NCBI GenBank assembly: GCA_003577145.1
Contig: QEUP01000001.1
Span: 186,001 to 250,000 of the forward strand
From: Acidobacteriota bacterium
GTDB taxonomy: Bacteria; Actinomycetota; Acidimicrobiia; Acidimicrobiales; Microtrichaceae
Direction of reading: 5' to 3'
DNA: 64,000 bases
Shown here: piece after piece, positions 42,708 through 51,897 of the stretch
Layout: every line of letters begins with the position of its first letter
Position numbering within the stretch: position 1 is the first letter of the stretch
Program-made: the position numbers and the translations under genes
The notes under the pieces: generated by a model
The model's input: the letters and a program-made list of their open reading frames with translations, nothing else
The model's database searches: none
What the model was told of the DNA's origin: nothing

Positions 42708-44876
42708 TCAAGCCGTCAGCGGCCGGGGTTCGAGGATCAGCTCCTCCAAGAGGGAGTCGATCGAGCTGGGTGCCTGGGGTCGGGCGAACAGGAAGCCTTG
42801 AGCCAGCCGGCATCCGAGCTCGCTGAGCTTGCGGCGCTGGGGCTCGGTCTCCACGCCCTCGGCGACCACGGTCCTGCCGAGCGCCGCTGCCATGGTGATG
42901 AGGGTCCGGACGATCGTCTCGTCCACGTGGCTGGATGTGATGCGATGCATGAAGCTGCGATCGAGCTTGAGCACCTCGAAGTCCAGTTGCTGCATGTGGG
43001 TCAGCGACGAGTAGCCGGTGCCGAAATCGTCGAGTGCCAGTTGGATGCCCAGGCGCCTGAGGCTGCTGATGGTGCCCAGCACGCTGTCGAAGTCGTCGAG
43101 CAGCACGCTCTCGGTCAGTTCCAGCTGGACGCGGTCGGTCGGGACCCCTGTGTCCTCGAGAATCGCCGCGAACGACTCGACGACGTCGGGATGGGTCAAC
43201 TGCCGGCCCGAGACGTTGACCGACATCGTCAAGTCCGCGTCGGGCCAGCGCCCCCGCCATTCGTTGAGCTGCTCACAGGAGTTCTGCAGCACCCAGCTCC
43301 CTAGGGGCACGATGACACCGTTGCGCTCGGCAACCGGAATGAACTGCTCGGGAGGAATTTCGCCGACCCCCGGCCAGTTCCAGCGGAGCAGTGCTTCGCA
43401 TCCGACCGCTCGCCCTGTGCGCAGGTCGACGACGGGCTGGTAGTGAACCGACAGCTCATCGCCGCCGAGCGCCTTCCTCAGGGCCGTGTCGGTCTCCTGG
43501 CGGTCGGCGATCCGTGCCCTCATCACCTCGTCGAAGACCTGGAATCGGCAACGACCCCCGTCTTTCGCCTGGTACATGGCGACATCCGCGTTGGCTATGA
43601 GATCCTCCGGGTCGAGGCCCCCGCCGGGGTCCTCGGCGATACCGGTGCTCGCAGAGACGAACAGCTCCTGACCGCACACGACGAAGGGCACAGACATGTG
43701 CTCGGTCACGCGGTGAGCCAGGGCGAGGATCTCATGGACCGAATCGAGACCGGAGACGAGCACCGCGAACTCGTCACCACCCATCCTGCACACCAGGTCG
43801 CTCTCGCGGACGAGTGACCGGAGCCGCTGGGCGGCCAGCTTCAACAGCTCGTCACCCGTGCGGTGGCCGAAGCTGTCGTTCACCAGCTTGAACTCGTCGA
43901 GATCGACCAGCAACAAGGTGACGGATCCTGGATGGTGACGCGCCCTGAGCTCGTTGATGCGGTCGACCAGCATTCGCCGATTGGGCAGTGACGTGAGCTG
44001 GTCGTGGCTCACCTGGAACTCGAGGCGCTTCTCGCCTGCGCGGAGCGACTCGACCAGCTCCTGCTGTTCGCTGATGTCGAGGATCTGGCTGATCACGTAC
44101 AGCGGACAGCCGTCGGGGGCCCGTGGGGCGGTGAGGGCCAGCTCCACCCAGATGTCGTGGCCGTCCTTGTGGACGTAACGCAGCTGCATCCGGTGAGCAG
44201 TAGCATCTCCCGAGCGGATCCGGTCCAGGACCAGGCGGAAACCGGCGAGGTCGCCGACGTGGGTGATGGAGTCCGGCGTTGCGAGCTCGAAGAGCTCGCC
44301 GGCCGAGTAGCCGACTATGTCGCAGAAGGCGCTGTTCACCTGTAGTAGCACTCCGTCCAGGTCGGTGAGGGCCATGCCGACCGGCGCCGCCTCGAACGCC
44401 GAGCGGAAGCGCTGCCGGCTCTCGGCGAGCGCCTGTTCGGCGAAGACCTCAGCAGAGATGTCGACTGCCTGTGCCACGAAGAACTCCGGTTCGCCGGTAG
44501 CGTCACGAATCAGTGAGGAAGTGATGTGGACCCAGGCCTGCTCGCCGGAGGCGGTGACGACGCGGGTGCGCAGGTCGAGCGTGGCGTCGGGGTCCTCCAG
44601 GCATCGCTCGATGGCCGCCATGTCGCGCTGCTCCAACTCGGGAGGGATGAGGTCGGGGACCGTACGAGTCAACAGCTCACCCCGGCGATAGCCCGTCAGA
44701 TCACAAAACGGCGCGTTGACATCGAGGAACTCACCGCGTGGCGAGATGACCGCCGCGGCCACGCCACCGACGGTGAAGGCCCGCTCGAAGGGGTAATCAC
44801 CGTGCCGGCCGGCTCGAGCTGGTTCCCTTCCGGTTCCCGTGCGGCTCACGCGTCGCCTCCCGTTGGGCGCTCCCAT
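42708..44876 (-). CDS. PAS-PAS-GGDEF-EAL cyclic-di-GMP signalling protein
   Basis: This 722-residue cytoplasmic protein has two PAS domains (about 30-150 with CDLTGYRRGELL, and 160-285 with CDIVGYSAGELF), each followed by a PAC segment. A GGDEF domain (about 290-450) has the intact RMGGDEFAVLV active site. An EAL domain (about 460-715) has the intact CEALLRW and DDFGTGYSSL motifs plus EGVET. Both catalytic sites look functional, so it may make and degrade c-di-GMP under control of its sensors. No membrane segment is visible. The upstream gap contains a CCCGATTCGGGG-type dyad (44878-44903). Confidence 0.93.
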   Translation of the reverse strand: MGAPNGRRRVSRTGTGREPARAGRHGDYPFERAFTVGGVAAAVISPRGEFLDVNAPFCDLTGYRRGELLTRTVPDLIPPELEQRDMAAIERCLEDPDATLDLRTRVVTASGEQAWVHITSSLIRDATGEPEFFVAQAVDISAEVFAEQALAESRQRFRSAFEAAPVGMALTDLDGVLLQVNSAFCDIVGYSAGELFELATPDSITHVGDLAGFRLVLDRIRSGDATAHRMQLRYVHKDGHDIWVELALTAPRAPDGCPLYVISQILDISEQQELVESLRAGEKRLEFQVSHDQLTSLPNRRMLVDRINELRARHHPGSVTLLLVDLDEFKLVNDSFGHRTGDELLKLAAQRLRSLVRESDLVCRMGGDEFAVLVSGLDSVHEILALAHRVTEHMSVPFVVCGQELFVSASTGIAEDPGGGLDPEDLIANADVAMYQAKDGGRCRFQVFDEVMRARIADRQETDTALRKALGGDELSVHYQPVVDLRTGRAVGCEALLRWNWPGVGEIPPEQFIPVAERNGVIVPLGSWVLQNSCEQLNEWRGRWPDADLTMSVNVSGRQLTHPDVVESFAAILEDTGVPTDRVQLELTESVLLDDFDSVLGTISSLRRLGIQLALDDFGTGYSSLTHMQQLDFEVLKLDRSFMHRITSSHVDETIVRTLITMAAALGRTVVAEGVETEPQRRKLSELGCRLAQGFLFARPQAPSSIDSLLEELILEPRPLTA

Positions 44877-44964
44877 GATCCCGAATCGGGGTAACCCCGA
44901 TTCCTAAACGCGTTCTGTGGTTAGGCGACAGCATATAGATGTATTGGCCCGGTGGGTAGTGGAG

Positions 44965-46071
44965 CTAGCGCGGCTCGCGCGGCAGCGCCAACGAGCGCTC
45001 GCCGAGGACGTTGCGCAGGATCTGGGTCGTGCCGCCCATGATCGTGTATGCCGGGGCGTAGCAGATGTTGCGCGAGACCCGGTTCCACAGCGTGGCCCGG
45101 GGACCGGCGACGCGCGCGCAGAAGTTCGCTACCCGCTGCTCGAACTCGGTGCAGAACGTCTTGGTCGCAGCCGAGAAACCACTGGGGGCCTGATGGAGGG
45201 CCTCACGGAGTACCAGCAGTCGCCCGATGCGGTAGCCGGTCTCGAGCTCGGCGATCTCCTGGCGGGTCAATGCATCGTCGCGGTCGGCAGCCTCGAGAGC
45301 ATCTTGGTAGAGACGCCGGTTGCTCACCAGGCGGTCGATCCCGCCCCTTTCGTGCTCCATCTGGCGCATCAGCTGCTTGAAGCTGCCGTTCTCACGGCCC
45401 ACCAGGTTGGCTGCGGGAACCCTGACCTCGTCGAAGTTGACCTCGCAGAAATGGCCGTTCGAGGTCATGTCCAGGATCGGGCGCACCGTCACTCCCGGGC
45501 AGGACATGTCCACGAGGAGCTCTGACAGACCCTGGTGCCTGGGGGCCTCGGGGTCGGTCCGGGCGATGAGGTAGCACCAGTCGGCGTGGGCCGCCCCGCT
45601 GGTCCACACCTTCTGGCCGGTCACGACCCACTCGTCGCCGTCACGGGTGGCGCTCGTGCGTAGCGAGGCCACGTCTGATCCGGCGTCCGGCTCGCTCATC
45701 CCGATGCACCAGGCCGAGGTACCTGCCACTATCTCGGGCAAGAAGCGTGCCTGCTGGGCGTCGGTGCCGTACTGCAGGAGGGTGGGCCCGATCTGGCGAT
45801 CGGCGAACCACGAGGTGGCGATCGGCGCGCCGGTCGAGATGAGCGCCTCCCAGACGATGAAGCGTTCGAGATCGGAGCGACCCTGGCCGCCGACATGGGT
45901 CGGCCAGGTCATCCCCAGCCAGCCCCGCTCGGCCAGCTCGATGGAGAACTCACGTGAGTTGCCGATGATCCAGTTGTCCTCGAGGACGTCACAGGATGCC
46001 GCTGCACGGCGGCCTACCTCGATGGCTTCCACGTGGAGCTCCTCCAAGGATGTGGGGAGAGCGAAATCCAT
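44965..46071 (-). CDS. acyl-CoA dehydrogenase
   Basis: This 368-residue flavoprotein has RGWLGMTWPTHVGGQG, WCIGMSEPDAGSDVASLRT (FAD/substrate site), WVVTGQKVWTSGAAHADWCYLIARTD, FDEVRVPAANLVG and a C-terminal IMGGTTQILRNVLGERSLALPR. The catalytic base Glu is not evident at the standard position, and the N-terminus is short (about 20 residues before the first helix), as in the actinobacterial FadE heterodimer partners. It likely passes electrons to an ETF such as the fusion at 20379. It probably acts in fatty-acid or sterol side-chain oxidation. Confidence 0.88.
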   Translation of the reverse strand: MDFALPTSLEELHVEAIEVGRRAAASCDVLEDNWIIGNSREFSIELAERGWLGMTWPTHVGGQGRSDLERFIVWEALISTGAPIATSWFADRQIGPTLLQYGTDAQQARFLPEIVAGTSAWCIGMSEPDAGSDVASLRTSATRDGDEWVVTGQKVWTSGAAHADWCYLIARTDPEAPRHQGLSELLVDMSCPGVTVRPILDMTSNGHFCEVNFDEVRVPAANLVGRENGSFKQLMRQMEHERGGIDRLVSNRRLYQDALEAADRDDALTRQEIAELETGYRIGRLLVLREALHQAPSGFSAATKTFCTEFEQRVANFCARVAGPRATLWNRVSRNICYAPAYTIMGGTTQILRNVLGERSLALPREPR

Positions 46072-46198
46072 GGGGTGAATCGTTGCATTCGGGAGGCCGG
46101 GTGAGCGAAGCGACCCGCCAACCGTCGACCGGCGTTACCCGCGAACCGCTAACCCTGATCTCACGGATTTCACAGGGCGAAGCGTCACAATCGAGGTC

Positions 46199-47323
46199 GT
46201 GGTCAACGGAGTCGGTCTCCTCTTCGGTCCGCTGCTCACCATCGCCCTCACGGCTGCTGCGTGCTCCAGTGCGACCAGTCAGGAGCAGGTGGCGGCCGAT
46301 CACGCATCGGAGGAGGAGGCCGGCTCGACCACCGTTGCGCCCGGGGACTCAAACGACGACCAGGGCTCGACCGCGGCTGACACCTTCGATGAGGACTACC
46401 TCATGCTCAACGGCGGCGCTGGAACTGCGATCGACGACCCGGCGTTCATCCCCGCCGACGAGGTGAGCTGGCTTGACGACGACGACGTGGTGCTCGGTTG
46501 GGTGAGCGACGACGGTGGCGCCTACGCCTTTCCCGTCATGCAGATGGCGTACCACCACATCGCTCAGGGCGACATCTCAGGCGAGCCCTACCTCGTCACC
46601 TATTGAGTGGTCTGCTCCTCCGGGGTCGGTTTCGATCCCGTCGTCGATGGGACCCGGTACCGGTTCGACAACGCCGGGTTGTACAACGGCCTGTTCGTCA
46701 TGGCCGACCGGACCACGGGATCGGTCTGGACCCACTATGACGGCACAGTGCTGCAGGGCCCCCTCGCCGAAGCAGGCGCGCGACTGGAGATCGTCCCGCT
46801 GGTGCATCTGACCTGGGAGGACTGGAAGGCGGAGTACCCCGACAGCCGTGTGATGGATTGGATCGACGAGTTCGCCCAGCGCTATCGCGAGGTGGATCCG
46901 GGCCGGCCAGGCTTGTCCGAGACGTTCACGGAGACCATCCAGAACTTCGATGACCGGCTGGCGCAGAACGAGCTCGTGCTCGGGGTCGGCGTGAGCGGCG
47001 AGTACCGTGCCTACGTGCTTGCCGACCAGCCGGCGGAGCTGACCGTGGTGCACGACATCCTCGGCGGGGAGCCGATAGCGGTGTTCATCGATCCGTCGAG
47101 CAGCTTCGGCATCGCCTACTCGACGCGGCTGGATGGTGAGACCCTCGAGCTCTTTGTTTCCGATGGCGAGGTGGTGGACGCGTCGGGGAGCGTGTGGAAC
47201 AGCAGCGGCAGGGCGGTCAGCGGACCCCGCGCAGGGTCTCAGCTCACCTTCGTGACGAGCTTCGTCACCGAGTGGTACGGCTGGGTCGCCTACCACCCCG
47301 AGACGAGCATCTACGGCGAGTGA
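46199..47323 (+). CDS. DUF3179 lipoprotein with in-frame TGA (candidate selenoprotein)
   Basis: The two halves are collinear in one frame, separated only by TGA at 46604-46606 (codon 136). The N-terminus has a lipobox (ALTAAAC). The domain before the TGA reads VLGWVSDDGGAYAFPVMQMAYHHI and EPYLVTY; after it come VVCSSGVGFDP, NAGLYNGLFVMADRTTGSVW and LTWEDW. This is the DUF3179 order, where the family has a CxxC after VTY. Here the first Cys is replaced by TGA (U-V-V-C139). A 7-bp hairpin with a GG-starting loop lies 21 nt downstream. The product would be a 374-residue exported redox-type protein. Ordinary stop read-through or a nonsense mutation is the alternative. Confidence 0.8.
46604..46640 (+). 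promoter_or_regulatory. candidate bacterial SECIS element
   Basis: The TGA codon (46604-46606) is followed by the stem CGGGGTC (46621-46627) and GATCCCG (46634-46640), 7 bp including one wobble. The apical loop GGTTTC begins with two G and a U, as in bacterial SECIS hairpins that bind SelB. The distance from TGA to the loop is 21 nt, within the usual range. The stem encodes ordinary DUF3179 residues. Confidence 0.7.
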
Positions 47324-47353
47324 CCCCAGGCCCGGGATGAGCCACAGCTCACA

Positions 47354-48625
47354 TCATTGGCGCTCGCCGATTGGCACGTAGTCGCGCGGCGGATTTCCCA
47401 CGTAGAGCTGACGGGGCCGGGCGATCCTGGCGTCCTGTTCGAGGAGCTCGACCCAGTTGGCCAACCATCCCGCCACGCGGGGTATGGCGAACAGAACCGG
47501 GAACATCTCGATCGGGAAGCCCATTGCTTGATAGATGAGCCCCGAGTAGAAGTCGACGTTGGGGTACAGCTCGCGGCTGATGAAGTAGTCATCCCCCAGA
47601 GCGACCTCTTCGAGCTTCAGCGCGATGTCGAGTAGCGGGTTCTTGCCCGTTATCTCGAAGACGTCATGCGCGGTCTCCTTGATGATGGCCGCCCTGGGGT
47701 CGTAGCTCCGGTACACGCGGTGGCCGAAGCCCTGCAGCCTGGTCTCACCCCTCTTGACCGCCGCGATGTAAGAGTCGACGTTCTCCAGCTCTGCTATCTC
47801 GTTGAGCATCCGGATGACCGCCTCGTTGGCGCCGCCGTGACGGGGTCCGTAGAGCGCCGCACAAGCTGCTGCGGTAGCCGTGTAGGGGTCGGCGTGAGCG
47901 CTGCCGACCACCCGCATCGCTGTGGTGGAGCAGTTCTGCTCGTGATCGGCGTGGAGAATGAACAACACGTCGAGGGCCCTGGCGAGCACCGGGTTGGCGT
48001 CGAACCTCGGCTCAGCGGTCTTCCACATCATCGCCAGGAAGTTGGCTGCGAAGTCGAGGCTGTTGTCGGGGTATACGAACGGCATGCCCACGCTGAAGCG
48101 GTGGCAGCCCGCGGCGATGGTTGGCATCTTGGCGATCAGTCGGATTATCTGCTTCTGGCGCACCGCCGGGTCGTGGATGTTCTTGGCCTCCGGATAGAAG
48201 GTCGACAGGGCGGCAATCGCCGAGACCAGCATCCCCATGGGGTGGGCGTCATGGTGGAAGCCCTCCATGAAGCGCTTGCGCACGTTCTCGTGGATGAAGG
48301 TGTGGTGGGTGATCTCGTAACGCCAGTCCTCGAACTGCGCCGGACTGGGCAGCTCGCCGTGGGTGATCAGGTAAGCGACCTCCAGATAGCTCGAGCTCTG
48401 GGCCAGCTGCTCGATCGGGTAGCCGCGGTAGCGCAGGATGCCCCGCTCCCCGTCGAGTTCGGTGATGGCGCTGGCCGCGGCGGCTGTCGCTCCGAAAGCC
48501 GGGTCGAAGAACCAGATGCCCGGGAGGAGCTTGGTCCATTGCTGCGCGTCGATGCCACCGTCGGCTATGGGGATCTCGAGACACTCACCCGTGCGGTTGT
48601 CGGTGATGGTGATGCTGTTGGCCAC
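47354..48625 (-). CDS. gltA: citrate synthase
   Basis: This 423-residue enzyme condenses oxaloacetate and acetyl-CoA in the TCA cycle. It shows the active-site histidines and acid in HADHEQNCSTTAMRVVGSAHADPY, ALYGPRHGGANE, GFGHRVYRSYDPRA and the PNVDFYSGLIYQAMGFP segment with the Asp. An N-terminal beta-domain (RTGECLEIPIADGGID...FDPAFG) indicates the type II form typical of hexameric bacterial enzymes. It is transcribed away from the FGGY kinase gene. Aconitase lies at 56532 but not in the same operon. Confidence 0.97.
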   Translation of the reverse strand: MANSITITDNRTGECLEIPIADGGIDAQQWTKLLPGIWFFDPAFGATAAAASAITELDGERGILRYRGYPIEQLAQSSSYLEVAYLITHGELPSPAQFEDWRYEITHHTFIHENVRKRFMEGFHHDAHPMGMLVSAIAALSTFYPEAKNIHDPAVRQKQIIRLIAKMPTIAAGCHRFSVGMPFVYPDNSLDFAANFLAMMWKTAEPRFDANPVLARALDVLFILHADHEQNCSTTAMRVVGSAHADPYTATAAACAALYGPRHGGANEAVIRMLNEIAELENVDSYIAAVKRGETRLQGFGHRVYRSYDPRAAIIKETAHDVFEITGKNPLLDIALKLEEVALGDDYFISRELYPNVDFYSGLIYQAMGFPIEMFPVLFAIPRVAGWLANWVELLEQDARIARPRQLYVGNPPRDYVPIGERQ

Positions 48626-48829
48626 GGTTTGATCCTATGGCGATCGGAGAGGCTCCCGAAACCTCAGGCGCTTGCGGAAAAGAGCGGTGGCGAAGTGCCG
48701 GCGATGCCGCAGGCTCCGGCATCGCCGGGGTCCCTGCCGGGATGGGGCAGCCCGGTCGCAGGCCCTGCGTCGGGGGCGCAGCCCCGAGCGTCCAGCGCCG
48801 GATCGGCCCGGTCCCTCGGGCTTGCGCCG
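48626..48829. other. gap between citrate synthase and FGGY kinase
   Basis: About 200 bp without a convincing gene. The frame leading into the kinase is open through here, but its residues are low-complexity (Pro/Gly/Ala/Ser). It probably holds promoters for both divergent genes; no clear boxes are seen. Confidence 0.35.
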
Positions 48830-50419
48830 GTGTCCCGGTTCGCTGTACGGATTCCATCCATCAGTTCAGCGAACTCCGACCGATTCGCCGTTGGCATCGA
48901 CCTGGGAACCAGCGGGCTCAAGGTGGCCTTGTGCCGTGCGGACGGCGGTATCGTCTCGCGGGCGACGAGGGCAATCGAGACGCGACTGGTCGCCGGAGGC
49001 GGAGCCGAGCAGGATGCCGACGAGATCTGGACCAAGACGAGAGCGGCCGTGCGCGAGGCGGTCCGGGCTGCCGAGGTGGAACCCGCTGCGATCGTCGCGG
49101 TGCGGTGCGTGAGCCAATACTCATCGGTTCTGCCGGTCGATCCGAAGTGCACCCCGATCGGGCCTCTCATCACGTGGATGGATGTTCGGGGAGCGGAGCA
49201 CAACATGGCCATCTACGCACGCCACCCCGAGGCGTTCGAGACCTGGCTCGAGGTTCACGGCATCATCCCGTTGCCCTCAGGGAACGACTCACTTGCGCAC
49301 ATGTTGCACGTGAAGATGAGCAGCCCGGACACCTACGACAAGGCGGCGGCGTTCCTGGAGCCCATGGACTTCCTCAACGGGAAGCTGACGGGTCGTCTGG
49401 CGGCCAACGTCTGCTCGGCGTTCATGTTCCTTCTCACCGACAACCGGGACCTGACGTCCCTGGAATACCATCCCGATCTGCTCGCAATGGCCGGTATCGA
49501 GCCGACCAAGCTGCCGGAGCTGATTCCGCTCGGATCTCCGGTGGCTCGATTGCTCCCTGAGGTCTCCGAGGACCTCGGCCTGAGCGCCGACACCATGGTG
49601 TATCCAGGATTCAACGACACCCAGGCCGGTGCATTGGCCGCGGGAGTGGTCGACTGCGAGCACGGTGCGCTCGACATAGGGACGACCAGCGTCCTGATCG
49701 CGCGCATGGATCGCAAGGACACCGATGCCGAGAACCAGATCGTCTCGATGCCGTCCCCGATCGAGGGACGCTACCTGGTCATGGCTGAGAACGGCTTGGG
49801 GGGCAAGACGCTGGAGCACTTCCTTCGCAATGTCGTACACACACGCGATGCTCTGGGCGATCACCGCGTCGAAGACCTCTTCCACGGCGTGGAGGCAGTG
49901 ATGGGGGAGACGAACCCCGGGGCCGGCGGGGTCGTCTTCTTGCCGTGGCTCAACGGGTCGTTCGCGCCGAGGGACAATCCCCGGATGCGCGGGGGCTTCC
50001 TGAACGTCTCGCTCGAGACGCAGCGGGCCCAGCTGCTGCGAGCAGTACTCGAAGGCGTCGGCTACAGCGTGCGGTGGCTGTTCGAGCCGGTGGAGTCGTT
50101 CTGCGGTCACGACATAGATCATCTGGTGTTCGGAGGTGGTGCAGCTGCTTCGGACTCGTGGTCCCAGATCCTGGCCGACATCCTGGGTCGACCTGTTCAC
50201 CAGCTGGAGGACGCCGGCTTCGCCAACTGCCGCGCCGCGGCACTGCTGGCACTCAGCGACGCAGGGGTCGTATCCCGTGATGACCTGAACGCGCTCGTCG
50301 CCGTGCGAGCCGTCTACCAGCCAAACCTTTCGAACCAGTCCCTCTACGACGAGCTCTTCAACCAGTTCGTCGCCAGCTACGAACGTACCCAGCCCCTCTT
50401 CGAAGCCCTGAACCCGTAA
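48830..50419 (+). CDS. FGGY-family carbohydrate kinase (xylulokinase-like)
   Basis: About 529 residues from the GTG at 48830; a start at 48704 is possible but adds low-complexity residues, and neither has a clear binding site. The first phosphate motif is FAVGIDLGTSGLKVAL. Later come FMFLLTDNRDLTS, ALDIGTTSVLIARMD, GVVFLPWLNGSFAPRDNP, and the second FGGY signature with HLVFGGGAAASDSWSQILADILGRPV. It phosphorylates a sugar, polyol or similar hydroxyl compound using ATP. A gene for a sphingosine-phosphate-lyase-like enzyme follows after 16 bp with an ideal AGGAGG site, so the two work together. The substrate is unknown. Confidence 0.9.
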   Translation: MSRFAVRIPSISSANSDRFAVGIDLGTSGLKVALCRADGGIVSRATRAIETRLVAGGGAEQDADEIWTKTRAAVREAVRAAEVEPAAIVAVRCVSQYSSVLPVDPKCTPIGPLITWMDVRGAEHNMAIYARHPEAFETWLEVHGIIPLPSGNDSLAHMLHVKMSSPDTYDKAAAFLEPMDFLNGKLTGRLAANVCSAFMFLLTDNRDLTSLEYHPDLLAMAGIEPTKLPELIPLGSPVARLLPEVSEDLGLSADTMVYPGFNDTQAGALAAGVVDCEHGALDIGTTSVLIARMDRKDTDAENQIVSMPSPIEGRYLVMAENGLGGKTLEHFLRNVVHTRDALGDHRVEDLFHGVEAVMGETNPGAGGVVFLPWLNGSFAPRDNPRMRGGFLNVSLETQRAQLLRAVLEGVGYSVRWLFEPVESFCGHDIDHLVFGGGAAASDSWSQILADILGRPVHQLEDAGFANCRAAALLALSDAGVVSRDDLNALVAVRAVYQPNLSNQSLYDELFNQFVASYERTQPLFEALNP

Positions 50420-50435
50420 CCCAGCAGGAGGACCC

Positions 50436-51860
50436 ATGGCGTCGGACAGCGAATCCAGCCCGGTGGGCAAGGACTTCCCCTATGCGGAGCGTTACGGAGT
50501 GCTGCGCGCCATCCCCGAGGAGGGACTCGAACGCGCCGCGATCCTCTCGCAGATCGCCGAGATGGCCCGAGGCGAGGATGCCTTCTGGGAGACCGGCAAA
50601 TGCAGCGGAACCATGTACAGGGGCGACCTCGACCACTACGAGTTCCTCGCCGAGTGCTTCGCCCCTTTCGCGCACGTGAACGCGCTACAGCGGGACATGT
50701 GCCCGTCGGCGACACGCTTCGAGGGCGAGATCATCGCCATGGCCCTCGACCTGATGCACGCCGCAGCCGTTGCCGGCCACCATCCCGCCGACGAACCGTG
50801 TGGATCGGTGACAGGGGGTGGGACCGACAGCATCGTCACCGCGTTGCTGGCCTACCGGAACAGCGCACGATCCGAGCGCGGGATCGAGGTGCCCAACATC
50901 GTCCTTCCTCGAACCGCTCATCCGGCATTCCACAAGGGCTGTCACATGTTCGGTATCGAGGTGGTGAATGCACCGGTCGGTGCGGACATCACCAAGGTCG
51001 ACGTGGACTTCGTCGCCGACAACATCGACGACAACACGATCGCGGTGGTCGGATCCGCGGGGAACTACCCGTACGGCACGATCGATCCCATCGATCAGCT
51101 CGCCGAGATCGCCGAGCAGCGAGGAGTGGGGCTGCACGTGGACGGTTGCCTCGGCGGGTTCATCCTCCCTTGGGGCGAGGAGTTGGGCTACGACGTACCG
51201 ATCTTCGATTTCCGTCTGCCGGGAGTGACCACGATCAGCGCAGACACCCACAAGTACGGCTACGGCTTCAAGGGAACCTCCACGTTGCTGTTCCGCAGCA
51301 AGGAGCTTCGCAAGCACCAGTACTTCCTGATGACCGACTGGCCCGGCGGGAAGTACTTCTCTCCGGGGCTGGCGGGCAGCCGCTCCGGTGGGTTGCTGGC
51401 CGCGACGTGGGCTTCGATGGCGAGCCTCGGCAGGAACGGTTACCGGGAGATCGCCAGGCAGATATTCGAGACGGCGTTCGCCATGCAGGAGATAGTCCGC
51501 GGGCATCGCGAGCTGCGCATCCTCGGCGACCCGACGTTCTGCTTCTCGTTCAACTCGGATGAGTTCGACATCTACCACGTGAACGACTTCATGCGTCAGC
51601 GAGGCTGGCGGTTCAACGGCCAGCAGTATCCGAATGCCATCCACATGTGCGTCACCGGCCCCCAGACCCAACCGGGTGTGGTCGAGGCCTTCGCATCCGA
51701 CCTCGCCGAAGCGGTCGGGTATGCGAAGGACCCACCGAGTCCCGAACCCTTCTCGGGCGCGGTGTACGGCGGTGTGCCGGGTGGGCCGACACCCGAGGCA
51801 GATGATTTCATCCGCGACGTGATGGTCGGCCTGCTCGACAAGATGCAGTCGGTGCCCTGA
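50436..51860 (+). CDS. PLP-dependent lyase, sphingosine-1-phosphate-lyase-like
   Basis: This 474-residue fold-type I PLP protein of the group II decarboxylase/S1P lyase branch has GSVTGGGTDSIVTALLAYRNSARSE, HPAFHKGCHMFG, GSAGNYPYGTIDPI, HVDGCLGGFILPWGE, and the Schiff-base lysine in SADTHKYGYGFKG (Lys273) followed by TSTLLFRSKE. There is no N-terminal membrane anchor. S1P lyases split phosphorylated amino alcohols into phosphoethanolamine and an aldehyde, which fits the adjacent kinase as a kinase-then-lyase pair. A decarboxylase reaction cannot be excluded. Confidence 0.88.
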   Translation: MASDSESSPVGKDFPYAERYGVLRAIPEEGLERAAILSQIAEMARGEDAFWETGKCSGTMYRGDLDHYEFLAECFAPFAHVNALQRDMCPSATRFEGEIIAMALDLMHAAAVAGHHPADEPCGSVTGGGTDSIVTALLAYRNSARSERGIEVPNIVLPRTAHPAFHKGCHMFGIEVVNAPVGADITKVDVDFVADNIDDNTIAVVGSAGNYPYGTIDPIDQLAEIAEQRGVGLHVDGCLGGFILPWGEELGYDVPIFDFRLPGVTTISADTHKYGYGFKGTSTLLFRSKELRKHQYFLMTDWPGGKYFSPGLAGSRSGGLLAATWASMASLGRNGYREIARQIFETAFAMQEIVRGHRELRILGDPTFCFSFNSDEFDIYHVNDFMRQRGWRFNGQQYPNAIHMCVTGPQTQPGVVEAFASDLAEAVGYAKDPPSPEPFSGAVYGGVPGGPTPEADDFIRDVMVGLLDKMQSVP

Positions 51861-51897
51861 CCCGGAGCGCCGTCTCCTGGTGCGCCTCTCGTCACCC

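Noticed and set aside
42446-42826. Short plus-strand ORF at the end of the Pat-type gene
   Set aside because: It overlaps the real gene in another frame and has only Arg/Gly-rich sequence.
47666-48829. N-terminal extension of the FGGY kinase frame
   Set aside because: The open frame runs antisense through citrate synthase; kinase homology begins only at about 48870.
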